Shown here: one piece after another, positions 58,526-64,000 of the stretch | Layout: each line of letters opens with the position of its first letter | Numbering within the stretch: position 1 is the stretch's first letter | DNA from: Pseudomonas sp. MUP55 | GTDB lineage: Bacteria; Pseudomonadota; Gammaproteobacteria; Pseudomonadales; Pseudomonadaceae | DNA length: 64,000 nt | NCBI RefSeq assembly: GCF_034043515.1 | Contig: NZ_CP138214.1 | Location: 3,348,001-3,412,000 of the forward strand | Direction of reading: 5' to 3' | Made by a program: the position numbers and the translations under genes | Notes under the pieces: model-generated | Told to the model about the DNA's origin: nothing | The model's database searches: none | The model's input: the letters and a program-made list of their open reading frames with translations, nothing else

Positions 58526-59392
58526 TCAACCCTGCATCCGCCCGAACTTGCCCGACTGAAAGTCGGCGAACGCCTGGTGGATTTCCTGCTCGGTGTTCAT
58601 CACGAACGGGCCGTGGCCGACGATGGGCTCGTCGATCGGCTCGCCGCTGAGCAACAACACCTTGGCGTCGTCATTGGACTCCAGGGTGATCTGGTCACCG
58701 TCACGTTCGAACAACGCCAACTGCCCCTGGCGCGCAACTTCCTCGCCGTTGATCAGCACGGTTCCGCTGAGGATCACCAGCGCGGTGTTGCGCCCGACGT
58801 GCAAGTCCAGCGTCACGGCCTTGCCGGCATTGAGCCGCAGGTCCCACACGTCAATCGGCGTGAAGGTGCGCGCCGGGCCTTGCGTACCGGCGAACTCACC
58901 GGCGATCAAGCGCAGGTGACCCGCATCGTCCGCCAGCGGCAGCACCGGTATGTCGCCATCGACGATGGTCTGGTAACCGGGGTCGGTCATTTTGTCCTTG
59001 GCGGGCAAGTTGACCCACAGTTGCACCATCTCCATCGTACCGCCTGTGCGGGCGAAGTCCTGGGAGTGAAATTCTTCATGGAGAATGCCTTTGGCAGCCG
59101 TCATCCATTGCACATCGCCCGGGCCGATTTTGCCGCCGGCACCGGTGGAGTCGCGATGCTCGACTTCGCCGTCATAAACGATGGTCACCGTTTCAAAGCC
59201 GCGATGCGGGTGCTGGCCGACGCCGCGACGGGTGTCGGTAGGCGTGAATTCGACCGGGCCGCCGTGGTCCAGCAGCAGGAATGGGCTGATGTGTTTGCCC
59301 ATGGTGTCGTAGGAAAACAGCGTGCGCACCGGAAAGCCATCGCCAACCCAATGGGTGCGCGGGCTGGTGTAGATACCAATCAGTTTTTTCAT
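58526..59392 (-). CDS. Pirin family protein
   Basis: 288 residues, bicupin. The metal site is PHRGFETVTIVYDGEVEHRDS and EEFHSQDFARTGGTMEMVQLWVNLP; the C-terminal cupin follows (VILSGTVLINGEEV). Pirins bind iron; some have quercetinase activity. Single gene, 76 bp from the MFS gene on the same strand. Confidence 0.92.
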   Translation of the reverse strand: MKKLIGIYTSPRTHWVGDGFPVRTLFSYDTMGKHISPFLLLDHGGPVEFTPTDTRRGVGQHPHRGFETVTIVYDGEVEHRDSTGAGGKIGPGDVQWMTAAKGILHEEFHSQDFARTGGTMEMVQLWVNLPAKDKMTDPGYQTIVDGDIPVLPLADDAGHLRLIAGEFAGTQGPARTFTPIDVWDLRLNAGKAVTLDLHVGRNTALVILSGTVLINGEEVARQGQLALFERDGDQITLESNDDAKVLLLSGEPIDEPIVGHGPFVMNTEQEIHQAFADFQSGKFGRMQG

Positions 59393-59468
59393 GGTGTACC
59401 TCCAAAGTGCCTACACCATAAGGCCCTCGGCCGTTGCGCACTAGCCGGCGAAAGCGGCGCGGATCGTT

Positions 59469-60674
59469 CTATGTATAGGACAATGCCTTGGCCGCCCGCT
59501 GGCGCAACAGATGAAACGCCACAAAGGCCGTGACGGCAAAGACAGCCTGGATGACGATCATCGGCGTCGCGCTGCCGTCCCGCAGATGGCTCAACAGCAC
59601 GCCGCTGCAGGTGGCCCCGAACATCTGCGCGAACCCCATCAACCCGGCCGCCAGACCTGCACGGTGGGCGTTAGGCATCACCGCGCCCGTGACCGCCCCG
59701 GGCAGCACCAGCCCGCCGCCAAGCGTGGCCAGGGCGATGGGCAGGTCCAGGCCCACCACTGAGAGCCCGAACAGCGCATAAATCAGCAGTGCCAGTACGC
59801 CGCCGGCGGCCACCAGCGTCACGCCTATCGTCACAATCCGTTGCGGCCCCAGGCGCAGGATATTGCGCCGGGTGTAGGTGGACCCGACGATCAGCATCGA
59901 GACGATCAGGCCGAAGTTGATGCCGTATTCCAGGCTGCTCAAACCCAGCAGATTGATAAACACCGCCGACGAACCGGCAATGACCGCAAACATCGCGCCG
60001 TAGGTACAGGCCAGCGCCACAGCGTAGGCGCGGTACTGACGACCCTTGAGCAAATCCAGGTATTGCCCGCCGAGGGTGCGCCAATGCGCGGCCCTGGGAT
60101 CGAGATGAAGGTTGCTCTCGCGAAAGAACAACACCGCAAGCATTAACACCACGCTGCCAATGACCCCTGCGAGCACGATGGGCGCGTGCCAACCGAAGAG
60201 TTTGATCAGCAAGCCGCCGGCCATCGGCGCCACCACGATGGCGTAGAGCATGCCGATCATGGTCAGCGCCAGGACCGGGCCCGCCTCGGCTTTCCATACA
60301 TCACGCACCACCGTGCGCGCCAACACCAACGCGGCGCACGCCCCCAGGCCCTGTAGCACGCGGGCGGCGATAAATTGCTGAATGTCAGTGACCAGCAGCA
60401 TCGACAGCGTTGCCAGCACATACAGCGTCAGGCCGGCGAGCAACACCGGGCGGCGACCGACACGGTCCGACAACGGCCCGAACAGCAACTGGCCCAGGCC
60501 GAACGCGGCGACAAACGCCGACAGTGCCATCAGCGCCGAACCTTGCGGCGCCGCCAGCGCCTGCTCGATGGCGCCCAGGCCCGGAATGATCAATTGCGTG
60601 GAGACTTCACCCAGCGCGGTCAGGGCAGCCAGTAAGAACAACAAGCGGCGCGAAGGTGTCGGGGCGTTTGCCAT
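59469..60674 (-). CDS. MFS drug-resistance transporter (Bcr/CflA type)
   Basis: 401 residues with 12 membrane helices. The loop motif GPLSDRVGRRPVLLAG and the DHA1 motif C (GMLYAIVVAPMAGGLL) mark a proton-driven multidrug exporter. It is divergent from the RND pump with a 99-bp shared AT-rich promoter region. Confidence 0.88.
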   Translation of the reverse strand: MANAPTPSRRLLFLLAALTALGEVSTQLIIPGLGAIEQALAAPQGSALMALSAFVAAFGLGQLLFGPLSDRVGRRPVLLAGLTLYVLATLSMLLVTDIQQFIAARVLQGLGACAALVLARTVVRDVWKAEAGPVLALTMIGMLYAIVVAPMAGGLLIKLFGWHAPIVLAGVIGSVVLMLAVLFFRESNLHLDPRAAHWRTLGGQYLDLLKGRQYRAYAVALACTYGAMFAVIAGSSAVFINLLGLSSLEYGINFGLIVSMLIVGSTYTRRNILRLGPQRIVTIGVTLVAAGGVLALLIYALFGLSVVGLDLPIALATLGGGLVLPGAVTGAVMPNAHRAGLAAGLMGFAQMFGATCSGVLLSHLRDGSATPMIVIQAVFAVTAFVAFHLLRQRAAKALSYT

Positions 60675-60710
60675 GGGAAATATCCGGGGCTGGATTTATT
60701 TATATTTCGA

Positions 60711-60721
60711 CCATAATATGG
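60711..60721. promoter_or_regulatory. AT-rich near-palindrome between divergent efflux genes
   Basis: CCATAATATGG (60711-60721), with CG on either side at one base distance, lies in the 99-bp intergenic region with a second partial copy (TCCATAATT) 22 bases on. It could be a repressor site for both efflux genes. No regulator gene adjoins it. Confidence 0.4.
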
Positions 60722-60773
60722 CGAAAAAATTATGTCCATAATTTTTTGCCCCTTGGTCATCCTGGAGTTCGTC

Positions 60774-61880
60774 ATGCCCCCTCTCCACCTGAGCCTTCTC
60801 ACGCCCCTGGCCTTATTGGCAGTCCTCAGTGGCTGCAACAGCCAGGCCGACAGCGCTGCTCAAGTTTCCCCGCCGCGCCCGGTCCTGGCCGCCAGGGTCG
60901 AAGCTGGCGGCACCCAGCAGAGCGCCTACACCGGCGTGGTTGCCGCCCGCACCGAAAGCAACCTGGGCTTTCGGGTCAGCGGCAAGGTGATCGAACGCAA
61001 GGTCGACCCCGGCCAGCACGTCTCCCGTGGCGACACGCTGCTGGTGCTGGACATCGGCGATTTCGAGCTGGCGTTGCGCTCGGCGAAGAACCGTGTGAAC
61101 GCTGCCCAGGCGCAGTTGCGCCAGCGCCGCGATGACGAAAACCGCTACCAGCGCCTGGCCAGCACCGGCGCGGTGTCACGGCAGATTTTCGACCAGTCGG
61201 CGACCAACCTGCGGGTTGCCGAAGCGGAACTGGCCGCTGCGCAATCGGACGCCAGCCAGATCGAAAACCGCCGCACCTATTCCGTGCTCAAGGCCGATGG
61301 CGACGGCATCATCACCGACGTGCTGGCGGATCGCGGCCAGGTAGTGGCCGAAGGGCAGATCGTTGCACGCCTGGCCCATGACGGCGCCCGCGAAGCCATC
61401 GTCAACCTGCCGGAACAACAGCGCGCCCAGGCCACACAAAACGCCCTGGCCTTCGCCTTCGGCGCCCCGGAGCAGGCGGTCACCGCCACCCTGCGTGAAC
61501 TCTCCGCCAGCGCCGATCCCACCACCCGCACCTACCGCGCACGCTATGTGCTGCACGGCCCGGCCCAGCGTTTCGCCCTCGGCTCCACCATCACCGTGCG
61601 CCTGCAGGGTAACGGCCAGGCCCAGCAAACCCGCGTACCCATCGGTGCGTTGCAGGACGCGGGGCAAGGCACCGGCGTATGGCTGATCGGTGAAGACAAC
61701 ACCGTCAGCTTCGCCCCGGTGAAGGTCGCCAGTCTCGGCCAGGAAGAGGCCCTGCTCGACAGCGGCGTCACACCCGGCCAAACCGTCGTCGCCCTCGGCG
61801 CGCACCTGCTGCACAGCGGTGACAAGGTACGCCTGCTGCCCACCCAGGCGCTGGCCCTCGACCGCAAACAGGATCAATGA
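60774..61880 (+). CDS. RND efflux periplasmic adaptor (lipoprotein)
   Basis: 368 residues. The lipobox LLAVLSGCNSQ (Cys near residue 21) is followed by the HlyD-type lipoyl halves and hairpin: GFRVSGKVIERKVDPGQHVSRGD, a coiled coil and VLKADGDGIITDVLADRGQVV. It links the inner-membrane pump to an outer-membrane channel. GGAG lies upstream of ATG 60774. Its stop overlaps the pump start. Confidence 0.92.
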   Translation: MPPLHLSLLTPLALLAVLSGCNSQADSAAQVSPPRPVLAARVEAGGTQQSAYTGVVAARTESNLGFRVSGKVIERKVDPGQHVSRGDTLLVLDIGDFELALRSAKNRVNAAQAQLRQRRDDENRYQRLASTGAVSRQIFDQSATNLRVAEAELAAAQSDASQIENRRTYSVLKADGDGIITDVLADRGQVVAEGQIVARLAHDGAREAIVNLPEQQRAQATQNALAFAFGAPEQAVTATLRELSASADPTTRTYRARYVLHGPAQRFALGSTITVRLQGNGQAQQTRVPIGALQDAGQGTGVWLIGEDNTVSFAPVKVASLGQEEALLDSGVTPGQTVVALGAHLLHSGDKVRLLPTQALALDRKQDQ

Positions 61881-64000
61881 GCATGCGTGGAATCAACCTT
61901 TCGGAACTGGCGGTCAAGCACCGCGCAGTCACGCTGTTTTTGATCATCGCGATTATCGCTGCCGGGATCTTCTCGTTCGGCAAGCTGGGGCGCGCCGAAG
62001 ACCCCTCGTTTACCGTCAAGGTCATGACCATCAGCGCCGCCTGGCCCGGCGCCACCGCCGAGGAAATGCAGGAGCAAGTGGCCGACCGCCTGGAAAAGCG
62101 CCTGCAGGAACTGGACTACTACGACCGCGTCGAGACCAACGCCCAGCCGGGTTTCGTGTCGATGCGCATGACGTTTCTCGAATCCGCGCCGCCCAACGAG
62201 ATTCAGGAGCTGTTCTACCAGACCCGCAAAAAGCTCAGCGACGAAGCCGCGAACCTGCCCAAGGGCGTGATCGGACCGTTCTTCAACGATGAGTATTCGG
62301 ATGTCTACTTTGCGCTGTACGCCCTGGAGGCCGAGCACCTGCCCCATCGCCAGCAAGTACAGATGGCTGAAGAGTTGCGCCAGGGCCTGCTCAACCTGCC
62401 GGGGGTGAAGAAGGTCAATATCCTCGGCGAACAGGCCCAACGCGTGTTTGTCGAGTTCTCCTATGAGCGCCTGGCGACCCTGGGCATCAAGCCCGAACAG
62501 ATCTTCGCTGCCCTCGCCGCGCAAAACGCCGTGGCGCCTTCGGGCTTCGTCGAAACCGCCGGCGCCCGCGCCTATATCCGCATCGATGGCGCCTTCGACA
62601 GCCTGGCGTTGATCGAGAACGTGCCGCTGCAAGCCAATGGCCGCGTGCTGCGCATCGCCGATGTGGCAACCGTGCGGCGGGGCTATGAGGACCCGCCCAG
62701 CTACCGCATCCGCCACCAGGGCGACCCGGCGCTGATGCTCGGGGTCATCATGGAGAAACACTGGAACGGCCTGGAACTGGACAAGAGCCTGCAGGCCCAG
62801 GAAGCCCGAATCCAGGCCGACCTGCCCCTGGGCGTGAACTTTGCCAAGGTGTCCGACCAGGCGAAAAACATCAGCCTGGCGGTGAACGAGTTCATGCTCA
62901 AATTCTTCGTCGCCCTGGCGGTGGTGATGCTAATCAGCCTGTTGGCCCTGGGTTTTCGCGTGGGGCTGGTGGTGGCGGCGGCGGTGCCGCTGACGCTGTC
63001 GATCGTGTTTGTGATCATGCTCGTCACCGGCCGTGAATTCGACCGCGTCACCCTCGGCGCCCTGATCATTTCCCTGGGCCTGCTGGTGGACGACGCCATC
63101 ATCGCCATCGAGATGATGGTGGTGAAACTCGAAGAAGGCTTTGACCGCATCCATGCGGCCACCTACGCCTGGAGTTCCACGGCAGCGCCCATGCTGACCG
63201 GCACGCTGGTGACGATCATCGGCTTCTTGCCCGTGGGGTTCGCGCGGTCCGCAGCGGGTGAGTACGCCGGGAATATCTTCTGGATCGTTGGTTTTGCACT
63301 GATTTCATCCTGGTTGGTGGCGGTGGTGTTCACGCCATACCTGGGGGTGAAGCTGTTGCCGCAGATCAAGCCGGTGCCCGGCGGGCATGATGCGATTTAC
63401 GCCGGGCGTTACTACCAGAAACTGCGCAGCCTGGTGGAAACCTGCGTGCGCAGGCGCTGGCTGGTGACCGGGCTGGTGGTGGCGGCATTTGTGCTGTGCG
63501 GCCTGGGCATGGCGGTGGTGAAGAAACAGTTCTTCCCCGACTCCGACCGTTCGGAGCTGATCCTGGAGGTGTACATGCCGCCCGGCAGCGCGTTCAAAAG
63601 CACCGAAGCGGTAGCGGCGCAGGTCGAAAAAGCCCTGTTGCAGGAACCGCAGACCCACCTGGTCGACACCTATGTGGGCGGCGGCGCACCGCGCTTTTTC
63701 CTGTCGCTGAACCCTGAACTGCCAGACCCGGCGTTCGCCAAGTTGATCGTGCAAACCCCGGATTCCCACGCCCGCGACGCATTGAAAGTGCGCATGCGCG
63801 AGCGCATCGCCGCCGGTGAGTTTCCCGCCGCGCGGGTGCGCGTGACGCAATTGGTGTTCGGCCCACCGGTGCCGTTCCCCGTGGTGTTCCGCGTGTCCGG
63901 GCCGAACCTGGACGTGCTGCGCGGGCTGTCCGAACAGGTGCGCCAAGTGGTCGCCGGCAACCCGCTGACCCGCGACGCCTACCTGGAATGGGGCGAGCGC
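61877..64000 (+). CDS. RND efflux pump inner-membrane protein (3' end outside window)
   Basis: 708 residues are present in an open frame to the last base. It begins MSMRGINLSELAVKHRAVTLF and has FSFGKLGRAEDPSFTVK, the pore-domain repeats, and the proton-relay acids in LLVDDAIIAIEMMVVK (helix 4). It belongs to the HAE1 group of the RND family. The start ATG 61877 forms ATGA with the adaptor stop; ATG 61883 is an alternative. An outer-membrane factor is not in the window. Confidence 0.92.
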   Translation, partial: MSMRGINLSELAVKHRAVTLFLIIAIIAAGIFSFGKLGRAEDPSFTVKVMTISAAWPGATAEEMQEQVADRLEKRLQELDYYDRVETNAQPGFVSMRMTFLESAPPNEIQELFYQTRKKLSDEAANLPKGVIGPFFNDEYSDVYFALYALEAEHLPHRQQVQMAEELRQGLLNLPGVKKVNILGEQAQRVFVEFSYERLATLGIKPEQIFAALAAQNAVAPSGFVETAGARAYIRIDGAFDSLALIENVPLQANGRVLRIADVATVRRGYEDPPSYRIRHQGDPALMLGVIMEKHWNGLELDKSLQAQEARIQADLPLGVNFAKVSDQAKNISLAVNEFMLKFFVALAVVMLISLLALGFRVGLVVAAAVPLTLSIVFVIMLVTGREFDRVTLGALIISLGLLVDDAIIAIEMMVVKLEEGFDRIHAATYAWSSTAAPMLTGTLVTIIGFLPVGFARSAAGEYAGNIFWIVGFALISSWLVAVVFTPYLGVKLLPQIKPVPGGHDAIYAGRYYQKLRSLVETCVRRRWLVTGLVVAAFVLCGLGMAVVKKQFFPDSDRSELILEVYMPPGSAFKSTEAVAAQVEKALLQEPQTHLVDTYVGGGAPRFFLSLNPELPDPAFAKLIVQTPDSHARDALKVRMRERIAAGEFPAARVRVTQLVFGPPVPFPVVFRVSGPNLDVLRGLSEQVRQVVAGNPLTRDAYLEWGER

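Overview
The window is GC-rich, densely coded gamma-proteobacterial chromosome, almost certainly a Pseudomonas of the fluorescens group. The evidence is the four classes of REP/REPIN palindromes between genes, the lexA2-imuA-imuB-dnaE2 mutagenesis cassette, the gamma-glutamylputrescine genes, a PtrA-like exported peptide and two TonB-dependent siderophore receptors. No tRNA, rRNA, CRISPR array, transposase, integrase or prophage gene was found. Both ends cut genes: a siderophore receptor on the left and an RND pump on the right.

Layout. 0-5 kb: end of a siderophore receptor, a small exported PtrA-like protein, an acetyltransferase, zapE, and an upstream gene encoding only the N-terminal half of MetE. 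5-8 kb: a GFA-family zinc protein, then carboxynorspermidine decarboxylase and dehydrogenase. 8-8.8 kb: a non-coding tandem duplication of about 390 bp carrying a terminator and two REPIN classes. 8.8-11.5 kb: glutaminase, a small membrane protein and a flavin monooxygenase. 11.5-21.7 kb: an unbroken same-strand run lexA2, imuA, imuB, dnaE2, hybrid histidine kinase, UvrA-like ATPase. 22-30 kb: Nudix hydrolase, alpha/beta hydrolase, a frameshifted alpha-hydroxy-acid dehydrogenase with a divergent DeoR regulator, an overlapping DUF72/HhH/small-protein operon, and stress-type genes (DUF4142, PfpI, PLDc_N, hemerythrin). 30-32 kb: a copper module (DUF2946, SCO, PCu(A)C).

33.6-40 kb: a catabolic-looking locus with a flavin monooxygenase, a Rid protein, DUF1028 and an M20 deacylase in one operon, flanked by a LysR regulator and an NCS1 permease. 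39.95-40.5 kb: a structured leader, with pairings that suggest a pseudoknot, before a small DUF3077-like gene. 42-44 kb: an RsbQ/KAI2-like hydrolase overlapping a PAS histidine kinase. 44-49 kb: a DapF paralogue with an altered active site, a small kinase between two REPINs, and an SRPBCC/SDR/aldo-keto reductase group with a divergent LysR. 49-54 kb: putrescine uptake and gamma-glutamylation genes with a divergent AraC regulator. 54-64 kb: second siderophore receptor, AhpD-like protein, cyclic-nucleotide-regulated MscS channel, pirin, MFS exporter and RND efflux pump.

The most unusual items are the 39.95-40.22 kb leader RNA candidate, the RsbQ-like/PAS-kinase pair, the extension of the SOS mutasome run by a kinase and a UvrA-like protein, the monooxygenase/Rid/DUF1028/M20 cluster, and four altered enzymes (half MetE, frameshifted hydroxy-acid dehydrogenase, Cys-to-Ser DapF paralogue, Rid protein without its arginine).
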